A stretch of 64,000 nucleotides of DNA, taken from positions 62,001 to 126,000 of the forward strand of contig JAEWIS010000017.1 in NCBI GenBank assembly GCA_023386955.1, given 5' to 3'. Origin of the DNA: Bacillota bacterium (lineage in GTDB: Bacteria > Bacillota > Bacilli > Paenibacillales > NBRC-103111). Positions 53,368 through 63,610 of the stretch are shown here, one piece after another. Made by a program: the position numbers and the translations under genes. The notes beneath the pieces were generated by a model, which was not told the DNA's origin, did no database searches, and saw nothing but the letters and a program-made list of their open reading frames with translations. How positions within the stretch are numbered: the stretch's first letter is position 1; each line of letters starts with the position of its first letter.

Positions 53368-54915
53368 TTAAATCAGCGTAACATTGTTCCGGCTGGCGGT
53401 TTGGCTGGAGCGTTTGTCCAACAGCCGGTTGACGGCATGGACGTACGCTTTGGCACTGGCCTCCAGAATGTCAGTGCTGATGCCGCGGCCGGAGACCGCG
53501 ATGCCATTTTGGCGGAGCACCACATGAACCTCACCCAGGGCATCCTTCCCCTGGGAAACGGATTTGATGGAGTAGTCGCCGAGCTCCACCTCTTCCTTGG
53601 TCACCTTGTCGATGGCCTTGTAAATGGCATCTACCGAGCCGTTGCCGATGGCCACCTCGTCGAACACCTCGCCGTCCAGCGTGCGGATGCGAACCGTAGC
53701 TGTAGGCACCGACTGGTTGCCGTAGGACACCTGCATGGTTTCCAGCGTAAAGGCCTCAGGTATGGACGCGAGCTTCTCGTCCAGAAGAGCGCGGATATCC
53801 TCGTCGCCGACTTCCTTCTTCTTGTCTGCCAGATCTTTGAACTTGGCGAAGGCCGCGTTCAGGGCATCCTCCGCCAGGTCATAGCCCAGGTCGATGAGCT
53901 TCTCCCGGAAAGCATGGCGGCCGGAGTGTTTGCCCAGCACCAGCTTGCTCTCCTTCAGCCCGATGGTCTCGGGGGAGATGATCTCATAGGTGGTTTTTTC
54001 CTTCAGCATACCGTCCTGGTGGATGCCGGACTCGTGGGCGAAGGCGTTAGCCCCTACAATGGCTTTGTTCCCGGGAACCACCATGCCGGTGAGCTTGCTC
54101 ACCAGGCGGCTGGTACGGGCGATTTCGTCCAGCTGCAAGCCGGTTTTGGCCTGGAAAAAGTCCTGGCGGGTGTTAAGCGCCATGGCGACCTCCTCGATGG
54201 CCGTGTTGCCGGCCCGTTCACCGATGCCGTTTACGGTGCCTTCAATCTGGTCGGCGCCGTTGAGAATGGCGGCCAGGGCATTGGCGGTAGCCATCCCCAG
54301 GTCATCATGGCAGTGGGCGGAGAGCTGGATTTTTTCGATGCCGGGCACATTCTCCTTCAACGTCTTGAAGATGTTGCCGAACTCCGCCGGATACAGATAG
54401 CCTACCGTATCGGGGATATTGACCACCGTGGCTCCCGCCCGGATGGCCATGTCCGTCACCTCACACAGGAAGTCCAGCTCCGTGCGTCCGGCGTCCTCCG
54501 GGGAGAACTCCACCTTGCTGAAAAATTGGCGCGCATACCGGATGGCGGCCTCCGCGGTTTCCAGCACCTGATGCTTCTCCATCTTCAGCTTGTACTTCCG
54601 GTGGATGGGCGAGGAGGCCAGGAAGAGATGGAGGCAAGGGTCCTGGGCGCCCTTCAGCGCCTCCCATGCCGCGTCGATATCCTGCATCCGGGAACGGGAC
54701 AAACCGATGATGGTGGAGTTCCTTACTGCACCGGCCACCGCCTGTACAGCGGCAGAATCACCCGGGGAAGCGGCGGGGAAGCCTGCTTCGATCCGGTCCA
54801 CCTTCAGCCGCTCCAGTTGGAGGGCAATCTCCACCTTCTCCTCCGTGTTCAGGTTTACACCAGGCGACTGCTCGCCATCCCGGAGTGTGGTGTCAAAAAT
54901 ATAAATTTTCCGCAT
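53368..54915 (-). CDS. leuA: 2-isopropylmalate synthase
   Basis: 515 residues. Condenses acetyl-CoA with 2-oxoisovalerate, the first step of leucine synthesis. The catalytic start [12 protein letters not shown] (R12, D13), the metal site [14 protein letters not shown], and the C-terminal LeuA allosteric domain (from about 390) that binds leucine are present. The frame extends to 54984, but GGAGGTGATG before the ATG at 54915 sets the start. Last gene of the ilv-leu cluster, 96 nt after ilvC, with a hairpin in between. Confidence 0.95.
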   Translation of the reverse strand: MRKIYIFDTTLRDGEQSPGVNLNTEEKVEIALQLERLKVDRIEAGFPAASPGDSAAVQAVAGAVRNSTIIGLSRSRMQDIDAAWEALKGAQDPCLHLFLASSPIHRKYKLKMEKHQVLETAEAAIRYARQFFSKVEFSPEDAGRTELDFLCEVTDMAIRAGATVVNIPDTVGYLYPAEFGNIFKTLKENVPGIEKIQLSAHCHDDLGMATANALAAILNGADQIEGTVNGIGERAGNTAIEEVAMALNTRQDFFQAKTGLQLDEIARTSRLVSKLTGMVVPGNKAIVGANAFAHESGIHQDGMLKEKTTYEIISPETIGLKESKLVLGKHSGRHAFREKLIDLGYDLAEDALNAAFAKFKDLADKKKEVGDEDIRALLDEKLASIPEAFTLETMQVSYGNQSVPTATVRIRTLDGEVFDEVAIGNGSVDAIYKAIDKVTKEEVELGDYSIKSVSQGKDALGEVHVVLRQNGIAVSGRGISTDILEASAKAYVHAVNRLLDKRSSQTASRNNVTLI

Positions 54916-54952
54916 GATCATCACCTCCAGGAAATGTGCCCCATTATCGGGG

Positions 54953-54981
54953 AAAACGGCCTGCGCATGATGCACAGGCCG
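54953..54981 (-). terminator. Hairpin between ilvC and leuA
   Basis: CGGCCTGTGCA/TGCGCAGGCCG stem (minus strand) around TCA, followed by four T. Looks like a weak terminator that would lower leuA relative to ilvC expression. Confidence 0.6.
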
Positions 54982-55011
54982 CATGTCCGGCTGATGGCCG
55001 GGGGTGGAAGC

Positions 55012-56049
<1,038 letters not shown>

Positions 56050-56064
56050 TCAAGTCCCTCCGAA

Positions 56065-56282
56065 GCGGACGCCGCAGAAGACGGTGGACACGGGCTGGCT
56101 GTGGGGCCGCTCAACTTCAACGTCTCTTAGCGAGGACTCCCTTGGAAGCCTGCCGCCAACTTCACAACGTCTCTTAGCGAGGACACCCTGGGGAGCCCCC
56201 CGCCAACTTCAACGTCTCTTAGCGAGATGCCTTTGGGGCCACCGCCTGCCACTCCACGCTGCCCGTCTTCTCGGGCGTCCGC
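56065..56282. repeat. Element with 20 bp inverted ends and three tandem repeats
   Basis: The ends GCGGACGCC-GAAGACGG (56065-56084) and CCGTCTTC-GGCGTCCGC (56263-56282) pair in 18 of 20 positions. Inside, a 45-47 bp unit containing CGTCTCTTAGCGAG is repeated three times from 56112, 56157 and 56204. It begins 64 nt upstream of the ilvC start codon. Confidence 0.8.
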
Positions 56283-56472
56283 TCCCGGATAGGGAGGCTT
56301 GTAATTAAACCCTATTATAACTCCAATCATGTAAAGCATTAAAGTGGGAAAATTAAATTTAGCAACTAGTTAGCATCAATTGATGTAAGAATTCGCTTTT
56401 CCAGAGATTCTTACCGGAGCAGGGAACGCTCGAATCCGCCAACTTTCTCTGCGAACCCCGGGGTTCTACTTT

Positions 56473-56857
56473 CTAACGGAGCTGAGAAGCGCTTAGAAGG
56501 GAAAATTCGTCTTCTTCAGTTCCGTAACGGAACTGAGACGCCCTTAAACACTATTTTTACTCTCAGATCCGCCTCATTTGCCCCGTAAGAGTCGCATAGT
56601 TCCGTTAGAATACAAACGGTGCGATTTTAGCCGGCTAAGGGTCACTGAGTTCCGTTAGCGTCCCAAGGCCATCGTAGCTTTGCAGGTAAATGCCACAGAG
56701 TTCCGTTTGAGTGGAATCAACGCGATTCGTCGGCTAAGGATTGCTGAGTTCCGTTAGAACCCAGCATAGGGGAGTTGAACCGCTAAGCGTTGTAGGGTTC
56801 CGATCGCGTCGTACAGACTTCGGTGTTTTGCCGATAAGGGCTGCTGAGTTCCGTTAG
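56473..56857. repeat. Array E: eight units, pitch 51/61/50/51/48/49/51 bp
   Basis: Two forward 24 bp units (56473-56496, 56524-56547; TAACGGA...CTGAGA) and six inverted ones (56585-56608, 56635-56658, 56686-56709, 56734-56757, 56783-56806, 56834-56857; CTAAGG...CTGAGTTCCGTTAG). The wide 61 bp step is at the inversion. Begins 84 nt downstream of the ilvN stop. Confidence 0.9.
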
Positions 56858-56941
56858 TGTCCCGGCCAACGCAGCCAACCTAGCGTCTAGGCCGCCGGAG
56901 TCAAACGTAAGCTCCGGCAGCCGTTCCTGCTCAACAAAATT

Positions 56942-57433
56942 CTACTTAACCGCCCCACGCACCATCGCTGTGGCTCCCGTGCGGGACAGCTCCTTGATCC
57001 GGTAGGGGCGCAGCACCTCGACCATGGCGTCGATTTTTTCGGAATCGCCCACCACCTGCACGATCATACTGCTGGGGCCGATGTCCACCACCGAGGCGCG
57101 GAAGGTTTCCACGATGCTCACAATCTCGGGGCGGGCGGAGGGTTCGGCATGGACCTTGATCAGGGCAAGCTCCCGGGCCACCATGGGGTTGGCGCTCAGG
57201 TCCACCACCTTGATGACGTCGATGATCTTGTACAGCTGCTTTTCCACCTGCTCCATAGTCTTATCGTCGCCAGTGGTCACGATAACCATGCGGGAGAGCC
57301 CCTTTTCCTCGGATTCCCCCACCGTTATGCTTTCGATATTAAAGCCCCGCCGGCCGAAGAGGCCGGACACCCGCTGCAGGACCCCGGGCTGGTCATTCAC
57401 AAGAACTGATATAGTGTGCTTCGTTGGCTTCAT
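56942..57433 (-). CDS. ilvN: Acetolactate synthase small (regulatory) subunit
   Basis: 163 residues. ACT domain at about 4-75 (HTISVLVNDQPGVLQRVSGLFGRRGFN in two parts) and the C-terminal ALS_ss domain. It gives valine feedback sensitivity to the IlvB catalytic subunit. Two ATG codons are close together; GGGGG about 9 nt upstream supports the one at 57433. The gene overlaps the ilvB end by 41 nt, a stronger overlap than usual, which points to coupling. Confidence 0.93.
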   Translation of the reverse strand: MKPTKHTISVLVNDQPGVLQRVSGLFGRRGFNIESITVGESEEKGLSRMVIVTTGDDKTMEQVEKQLYKIIDVIKVVDLSANPMVARELALIKVHAEPSARPEIVSIVETFRASVVDIGPSSMIVQVVGDSEKIDAMVEVLRPYRIKELSRTGATAMVRGAVK

Positions 57434-59180
57434 CCACTTCATCCCCCATCAGCATCTCATCTATCGTGCTTCCAACTGTAACCATGGGATAAACATTCTC
57501 ATGCTTGCGGACCACAAACTCCACCAGAACCGGACCGTCGGTATCCATGGCTTCCTGCCAGGCCGCCCGGGCTTCCTCTTTGTTCCGGGCCCGCAACCCC
57601 TTCACCCCGTAAGCCTCCGCCAGCTTCACAAAGTCGGGGCTGCCCGCCAGATCGATATGGCTGTAGCGGTTATCGTAGATGAGCTCCTGCCACTGCCGGA
57701 CCATCCCAAGCACCTGATTGTTGATAACCACAATCTTCACCGGGATTTTATTGAGGGCGCAAACTGCCAGCTCCTGGGAGCACATCTGCATACCGCCGTC
57801 ACCGTTGACGGAGATAACCAACCGGTCCGGATTGCCCATTTGGGCTCCGATCGCCGAAGGGAAGCCAAAACCCATCGTACCCAGTCCGCCGGAGGTAACC
57901 AATGCACGGGGATGGTTGAACTTGTAATATTGAGCAACCCACATCTGGTGCTGGCCTACGTCGGTGGTGACGATGGCTTCACCGTTGGTGGTGTCATGCA
58001 GCATTTCGATGACCCATTGGGGCTTCAGCTCTTTGTCCGAATCGTTATAGCGCAGGGGGAAATTCCGTTTACTTTCGGCGATCTCCGCGATCCAGGCCTC
58101 CGAGTTGGCGCGTTTAGCCTTGGTGTTGGCGTAAGCCAGCACGTACTTCACATCGCCTACACAGGGAATCTCTGTAGGTACGTTCTTGCCGATTTCCGCC
58201 GGGTCCACATCGATGTGGGCAATCTTCGCCTTGGGGGCAAAACCCGCCAGCTTGGAGGTTACCCGGTCGTCGAAACGGGCGCCGATGGAGATGAGCAGGT
58301 CCGCATTCTGGATGGCTTTATTGGCGGTAAAAGTTCCGTGCATACCGGGCATGCCCATCCACAGCTCGTGGGCGCTGGGGAAGCCGCCAAGGCCAAGCAG
58401 AGTAGTAGTGACGGGAATCCGGGTTTTGTCCACGAATTCGATAAGCTCTGCAGAGGCTCCTGCGTAGACAACGCCGCCTCCGGCGAGAATGACGGGGCGT
58501 TCAGCCTTTTCGATGGCCGCCAGGATTTTCTCTACCTGCTTTTTATTCGGATCGGTGGTGGGGTTGTAGCCCCGGATACTGATTTTATCGTTAATGGCCG
58601 GTTTAAATACAGTTGTATGGGACGAGATGTCCTTGGGAATGTCGATGAGCACGGGGCCCTTGCGTCCCGTATTGGCAATATGGAAGGCCTCATGAATCAC
58701 CCGCGGCAGGTCCTCCACGTTGCGCACCAGATAGTTGTGCTTGGTAATCGGCATGGTGATGCCGGTAATATCCGCTTCCTGGAAGGCATCGGTACCAATG
58801 AGTGGGGTTGCCACGTTGCCCGTAATGACCACCAGCGGCACAGAATCCATATAGGCGGTGGCGATGCCGGTTACCAGGTTAGTTGCACCAGGGCCGGAGG
58901 TGGCGATACAAACGCCCACTTCACCGGTGGTGCGGGCATAACCGTCGGCTGCATGGATGGCGCCTTGCTCATGGCGGGTTAAAAGATGTTTAAAGTCGGG
59001 ATTGTTGTGCATGGCGTCATAAATGTATAGGACCGCTCCACCAGGATAGCCGAAGACGCATTCCACACCTTCCAGCAAGAGGCAGCGAAGCAATATTTCC
59101 GAGCCGGAAATCACATCGGGCGCCAGCAGCCTTTCTCTCAGTTCCCCATTCAGCACCTTAGCCTGATTTTCGATACTCAT
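57393..59180 (-). CDS. ilvB: Acetolactate synthase large subunit
   Basis: 595 residues. ThDP- and FAD-dependent condensation of two pyruvates or of pyruvate with 2-oxobutyrate. E71 in RHEQGAIHAADG activates ThDP; the ThDP/Mg site is VNGDGGMQM ... INNQVLGMV, and the FAD domain lies between. The frame starts further up, but GGGAGG 6 nt before the ATG at 59180 is decisive. It follows a T-box leader. Confidence 0.95.
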   Translation of the reverse strand: MSIENQAKVLNGELRERLLAPDVISGSEILLRCLLLEGVECVFGYPGGAVLYIYDAMHNNPDFKHLLTRHEQGAIHAADGYARTTGEVGVCIATSGPGATNLVTGIATAYMDSVPLVVITGNVATPLIGTDAFQEADITGITMPITKHNYLVRNVEDLPRVIHEAFHIANTGRKGPVLIDIPKDISSHTTVFKPAINDKISIRGYNPTTDPNKKQVEKILAAIEKAERPVILAGGGVVYAGASAELIEFVDKTRIPVTTTLLGLGGFPSAHELWMGMPGMHGTFTANKAIQNADLLISIGARFDDRVTSKLAGFAPKAKIAHIDVDPAEIGKNVPTEIPCVGDVKYVLAYANTKAKRANSEAWIAEIAESKRNFPLRYNDSDKELKPQWVIEMLHDTTNGEAIVTTDVGQHQMWVAQYYKFNHPRALVTSGGLGTMGFGFPSAIGAQMGNPDRLVISVNGDGGMQMCSQELAVCALNKIPVKIVVINNQVLGMVRQWQELIYDNRYSHIDLAGSPDFVKLAEAYGVKGLRARNKEEARAAWQEAMDTDGPVLVEFVVRKHENVYPMVTVGSTIDEMLMGDEVDEANEAHYISSCE

Positions 59181-59237
59181 AGTGATCCTCCCCTCAATGT
59201 ATGGAGCAAGCATATGTCAGCTGCTTCACCAGAAAAC

Positions 59238-59594
59238 CAAAAAACCCCTTCCGTCCCGACGCTAAAGAAGCGTACGAAGGGACGAAAGGGGTTAGCTTCC
59301 GTGGTACCACCCATGGTTTGCGGCCGCTCTCGCGAACGGCAGCCTTGACAAGTACGAGCACCGCGCATGCAGCGGTCCTGATACTCCGACACGGTAACGT
59401 GTGTCCTCCCGGTTCCCCCTAATAGCCATATCCGGTTTTGCCTCCGTATATGCTTTTCAGGAAAACAGCTCCGAGGTGAGCTCGTTAATAAGGGATTAAG
59501 GCATTGGTCTCAGCTAACCCGCTGCTCTCTGGTTCATAAGAGCCCTTATCACTTCGTCCTCATCATAGCCGTTGCAGCAATTTTCTTAATATTG
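59238..59594 (-). ncRNA. T-box leader of the ilv-leu cluster, probably leucine-specific
   Basis: Minus strand. Stem I region contains GATGAGGACGAAGTGATAAG and CAGAGAGCAGCGGGTTAGC, typical of T-boxes; the segment GAGCTCACCTCGGAGC suggests a CTC (Leu) specifier codon. The antiterminator T-box reads GGGTGGTACCACGG (59300-59313). The competing terminator is AACCCCTTTCGTCCC/GGGACGGAAGGGGTT (59293-59279 with 59257-59243) followed by six T. Uncharged leucine tRNA would favour read-through into ilvB. Confidence 0.9.
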
Positions 59595-59600
59595 AGGATT

Positions 59601-59629
59601 ATTATAGGCAACATTACTCGGTGTGTCAA
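59601..59629 (-). promoter_or_regulatory. Sigma-A promoter of ilvB
   Basis: Perfect consensus: TTGACA (59629-59624), 17 bp spacer, TATAAT (59606-59601). Start near 59594, giving a 414 nt leader to ilvB. Confidence 0.92.
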
Positions 59630-59737
59630 GGGTGATTCCGGAAAAAAATCGGAGTAAAAAATTCCCGCCGCCAAGGCAAATCACGGCTGAGAATGGCTGA
59701 CCCGCCTTATCTCCGGGTTGTAACCGTCTACACGAAA

Positions 59738-59911
59738 TGCAAAACTGCAGTTATTTTGGGCGTTTCATGTCACAAATGCAGCCTTAACTGCAAAACTGCA
59801 GTTATTTCACTAAGCCGGTGGGGCAAACGGGATTTTCGAGTAAAATAAATGTATTTTTGCAGGATGGAGCATAGTTTGGAGCGGGAGACGGCAAATAACT
59901 GCACTTTTGCA
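59738..59911. repeat. Array F: four units, pitch 51/54/50 bp
   Basis: 19 bp units TGCAAAACTGCAGTTATTT at 59738-59756 and 59789-59807 (identical, forward), and inverted copies at 59843-59861 (degenerate) and 59893-59911 (one mismatch). It starts 90 nt after the stop of the enzyme gene ending at 60001 and lies upstream of the ilvB promoter. The remaining stretch to 60000 contains only the octamer repeat. Confidence 0.9.
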
Positions 59912-59927
59912 GCTGAGAGGGTCATCT

Positions 59928-59959
59928 CCAGCCGTCCAGCCGTCCAGCCGTCCAGCCGC
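59928..59959. repeat. Octamer microsatellite
   Basis: Four tandem copies of CCAGCCGT (the last ends in C) just downstream of the enzyme gene that stops at 60001. Confidence 0.85.
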
Positions 59960-60000
59960 CCAGTCGCCCGACCAGCAGCAGCCTCCAGCACCAGTCAACC

Positions 60001-62433
60001 TTACGCCCTCCCGGCTTCCTCCACCACGAACAACCGCGCCTCCCCTGCGGGAAGCACCATGGTGAATCTTCCGCCCGCCAGCAGAATCTCGCCGGATGTG
60101 GCCAGCTCCCGGAGGAGAACGGCTGACGTACCGGCTGGAAGCTCACCTGCCGCACAGACCCCTTGCTCACCAAAATTGGCCGCCAGCAGATAACGCAGCC
60201 CGTCAGCACCCTTCACCAGCACCACCCGGACAGCTTCTGCCGCACCCTCCACAGAAATAGCAGCGCATCCCCCGCCTACAGCAAGTTCCCCCGTCTCCTG
60301 GGGACCGGCGTCCGCCAATACGGCAAAGCCCGTATCCACCAGCACCGTATCCGGCGGCATATCCCGCAGACTGTCCCAAAACGGGCTGCAGACTTCATTG
60401 GCATACAGCATACCCAGCGTATCGGACTGATGCTTGTGCTTCAGGCCGATCTGCCTGCGGCCGGGACGGTACAAGGTCAGCGGCTCATCCCCGTAAGCCT
60501 GGACCACCCCCAGCCTTCCGTCCACATTCAGCCAACGCGAACCCGTGTTAATCCGCTGTCCGCTCCCCTGCTGATCCGTTTCAATTCGCTGTCCGTTCCC
60601 CTGCTGACTCGTACCAATCCGCTGTCCGCTTCCTCCGGTCAGTCCCCCCATCCCGGCCCGCTCCTCCGCACCGTCTGCCGGGTTTGTCCCGTTCCTCCGC
60701 TCGGTGCCAATATGCTCCCCGCCGCCAGCTCCCTCCAGCACTGCTTCGGTCTGCCCGTACCGGTACGTCCTGCGGCTGCCGTTGAACACATCGTTGGGCA
60801 CATGGAGCAAAAGCCCCCGCACGGAGGAAATATAGCTGCGTGTGACGGTTTTGGCATATTGCAGAGCCACCACGGTGCAATCATCCGGCAGCGCGGCAAC
60901 AGCCGTCTGCGATACCGCCAGCACATCCCGGCTCTGCTGCTCGGCCAGAAGCTCCCCGGAGCAGGCCAGTGCCTTGCCCCAGGTCACAAACCCGCCTTCA
61001 AACATCCGATGGGCATGGGATACCGTCTGATACTCATTCAACACCCCGGTTCCCCGGATCCGGCCCGCCAAATTATAACGCCACTCCGCCAGATCGCTGC
61101 CGTCCGCCGGCAGGCAGAGTCCCTGGGGCCCTTCGGCGGCCAGCCATGTCCAGGAGGCGATACGCCTCTCTCCCTTGACGAAGCAGGCCCCATGGTACGT
61201 GTCCTTCCAGACATACGGTACAGCAGGCTTGTACAAGCCCCCCTCGTCCCAACCTCCGGGCAAGCGGTCAAACAGCCTCCGCCAATATGCGCCGTAGGAC
61301 AAGCTCACCGCCCGGTCCGATTCCAGCCGGGTGTAATACAGGGGAGACACCCGCTTCAGCTCCGCACACCGGGCGGACAAATAGCTGCCGTCCCCATTGG
61401 CCGCCATTTCCGCCTGCACCTGCCCAAGCCAGCCCGCCTCCAGAGCCGGGCAATCCTCATCCCCGAACACATCCGCCGCCAGCAGCAGCGCAGGAAGCAA
61501 ATAATCCTGGCAATAGCAGTATCTCACCCGGGTATCTCCGCCCAAACGAATCAGCCGCCCGTCCGGGAACAGCATGGGTTTCACCGTGTCCCACAGCTCT
61601 CGCACATGATGGTACAGCGCTTCAGGCGGAGCTATACCCAGCCCTTTGAAGGTAAAATGGAGCATGGCCGCATTGGACAGGCAGATGACCATATACCCCA
61701 CATTCAGATACCCGTGGTGGTTCAAGGCATACGATTCCTCCAGGAAGTTATCCCCCACAAACCACTCCAATACCGGCCTGCCGTCAACCACAGCAGCCGA
61801 CAGAGCATCGGATGCAACCGATACAGCATTGACCAGAAAACGCGAACCCTTCTCCCTGTATGCCTCCGCCCGGGGTGTACCCGGATAAAGGGCGGCAGTA
61901 CGGTGCAGCAGGCTGCCGTTCCACAGATTGGATTCCGGCTTATTGCGGCCGGATTCGTTCAAGGGATGGCCCAGAATCTCATAATGGTCCAAGAGCCAGT
62001 CGCTTTCCGACACCAGCACCCTGCGCAGAAGCTCCCTGTCCTCTGCCGTCAGATGCTCTTCAATGGCCTCCACACCGTGCATCATCCGCTCCACGCCCAA
62101 CGCACTGATCCAAGTATGCCCCCAGGAGGTGCCGTCCTCGCACTGATAACTCCCCTCCTCATGGCTCTCCAGCGTAAACCGGAGCATCCGCAATGCGCTG
62201 TCCAGCAGCTCTCTCCGGCTCATGCCGGTCCGGGTGCTGTCCGTCCCGGGGTCTGCAGCCAAAACGGCGATGGCGGCAAAAGCCTTTTGATGGGTCTGCA
62301 TCCCCCAGCCGTTATATCCGGTTCCGTAACAAAGCAGCTCCTTCCGCGCCGGAGGCGTATAGCAGTATTCCGTGAACGGCTTCACCCACGGCTCCAGCAA
62401 ATGCAAATAATCCGCATGTCCAATCGTCCCCAT
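60001..62433 (-). CDS. Large putative glycan-active enzyme (alpha/alpha toroid plus beta-sandwich)
   Basis: 810 residues, no signal peptide. Residues 1-380 are helical with repeated Trp/Gly/His turns (GTGYNGWGMQTHQKAF, EDGTSWGHTWISALG, NHHGYLNVGYM), like heparinase/hydrolase toroids; 400-810 are beta-rich. Between about 590 and 645 lies a low-complexity insert with an 11-residue tandem repeat (GQRIETDQQGS type), encoded by a 33 bp DNA repeat at 60550-60633. The family is not recognised and no catalytic residues are named. A GTG at 62469 opens the frame; GGGTGG before the ATG at 62433 favours the latter. Divergent from an AraC regulator, so probably an inducible glycan-degradation enzyme. Confidence 0.72.
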   Translation of the reverse strand: MGTIGHADYLHLLEPWVKPFTEYCYTPPARKELLCYGTGYNGWGMQTHQKAFAAIAVLAADPGTDSTRTGMSRRELLDSALRMLRFTLESHEEGSYQCEDGTSWGHTWISALGVERMMHGVEAIEEHLTAEDRELLRRVLVSESDWLLDHYEILGHPLNESGRNKPESNLWNGSLLHRTAALYPGTPRAEAYREKGSRFLVNAVSVASDALSAAVVDGRPVLEWFVGDNFLEESYALNHHGYLNVGYMVICLSNAAMLHFTFKGLGIAPPEALYHHVRELWDTVKPMLFPDGRLIRLGGDTRVRYCYCQDYLLPALLLAADVFGDEDCPALEAGWLGQVQAEMAANGDGSYLSARCAELKRVSPLYYTRLESDRAVSLSYGAYWRRLFDRLPGGWDEGGLYKPAVPYVWKDTYHGACFVKGERRIASWTWLAAEGPQGLCLPADGSDLAEWRYNLAGRIRGTGVLNEYQTVSHAHRMFEGGFVTWGKALACSGELLAEQQSRDVLAVSQTAVAALPDDCTVVALQYAKTVTRSYISSVRGLLLHVPNDVFNGSRRTYRYGQTEAVLEGAGGGEHIGTERRNGTNPADGAEERAGMGGLTGGSGQRIGTSQQGNGQRIETDQQGSGQRINTGSRWLNVDGRLGVVQAYGDEPLTLYRPGRRQIGLKHKHQSDTLGMLYANEVCSPFWDSLRDMPPDTVLVDTGFAVLADAGPQETGELAVGGGCAAISVEGAAEAVRVVLVKGADGLRYLLAANFGEQGVCAAGELPAGTSAVLLRELATSGEILLAGGRFTMVLPAGEARLFVVEEAGRA
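60550..60633. repeat. 33 bp tandem repeat inside the enzyme gene
   Basis: Two full copies (60550-60582, 60583-60615) and a partial third (60616-60633), in frame, each beginning AATYCGCTGTCCG. They encode an 11-residue repeat in a Gly/Gln-rich linker. Confidence 0.85.
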
Positions 62434-62554
62434 TCTTCCACCCCACTTGTAGAATTGGTTTCTCCACAATCCTGATTATAGGCCTGGAAGATAAGAACGT
62501 ATTTAGGTATAGTAAGCTTATATTTGTATAAAACAAACCGAAGGGACCGCCGCC

Positions 62555-63430
62555 ATGACCGGTATACCCGTAACCGCCTTAGCCTTCAGCGATATTGCAC
62601 CGCATGTCCGTTACATCCAGCACGTTACCCTGGACCCCGCCATCACCGGCCTATGGAAAAAGCTCTACGACCACCGGCTGACCTACATATGCAGCGGCAC
62701 CGGAGAAATTCATATCGAAAACCAGGCGTATGTCTGCCAAAAGGGCGATCTTTTCTATTGGGGGCCGGATGTGCCCTACGCCGTCCACCGGGATGCGGAG
62801 AATCCGCTGACGGTTATGAATGTCCACTTTGACTTTACCCAGGCCCACCGGCAAAAGCGTTTTATGCCTCCGGCCCCCTTCCTCCCCCAATTCCGGGCGG
62901 AGCTGATTACAGAAAAGGTGGAGCTCTCGGATGCCCCCTTGTTCACCAAGCCCTTCCGCCTGCCTGCCAGCTTTCAAAGCGAACGCCCGCTTCTCCAGAT
63001 GGTGGAGGAATACAGGCTGCAGAAGCTGTTCAGCGGCCCCGCCCTCAATGGAATGCTGTTGAGCCTCCTGGTCTCCGTATACCGGCAATTGGCCCATCAG
63101 GGGGAATCCGCCCGACAGCACCGGGAGCTGGTTGAAGTAATCATGGACTATATCCACAGCAACCTGAACCAGCCTTTGACTAACCAGGCCTTGGCCGACC
63201 GCTTCAGCTTCCATCCCAATTATCTGAACCGCCTGTTTGTCCGGCATACCGGGACGCCGCTCCACCGGTATATCCTGAATACCAAAGCGGATAAGGCCGT
63301 AGAGCTGCTTCACTCCACGGCCATACCTGTTACCGAGATCGCCCAAACCCTGGGCTTTTGCGACCTCAGCCATTTCTCCAAATTCTTCAAGGAACGGTAT
63401 GGTATAAGCCCCTCCGGCCTGCGGCTGTAA
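62555..63430 (+). CDS. AraC family transcriptional regulator
   Basis: 291 residues. N-terminal cupin-type sensor domain (YICSGTGEIHIENQAYVCQKGDLFYWGPDVPY in two parts, residues 45-78), C-terminal AraC DNA-binding domain with ALADRFSFHPNYLNRLFVRHTG and IAQTLGFCDLSHFSKFFKERYG. AAGGGA lies upstream of the ATG. Divergent from the enzyme gene at 62433, 121 nt between starts, so likely its regulator. Confidence 0.9.
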   Translation: MTGIPVTALAFSDIAPHVRYIQHVTLDPAITGLWKKLYDHRLTYICSGTGEIHIENQAYVCQKGDLFYWGPDVPYAVHRDAENPLTVMNVHFDFTQAHRQKRFMPPAPFLPQFRAELITEKVELSDAPLFTKPFRLPASFQSERPLLQMVEEYRLQKLFSGPALNGMLLSLLVSVYRQLAHQGESARQHRELVEVIMDYIHSNLNQPLTNQALADRFSFHPNYLNRLFVRHTGTPLHRYILNTKADKAVELLHSTAIPVTEIAQTLGFCDLSHFSKFFKERYGISPSGLRL

Positions 63431-63610
63431 CCGGATTGCTTCTTGAAATCCTCCGTTCTGCCCTTATAATGCTGATAGAGACACTCATGCTGCGGTTCCC
63501 GCTGCACCATAGACCGATCAAATGTCGGAGAAGGCCCTCAAATCGGCTTTTGCCGTTTTCGAGGCATATACCGCAGATAAAGCGGAATTTCGGGAAGAGA
63601 AGGGAAACCA

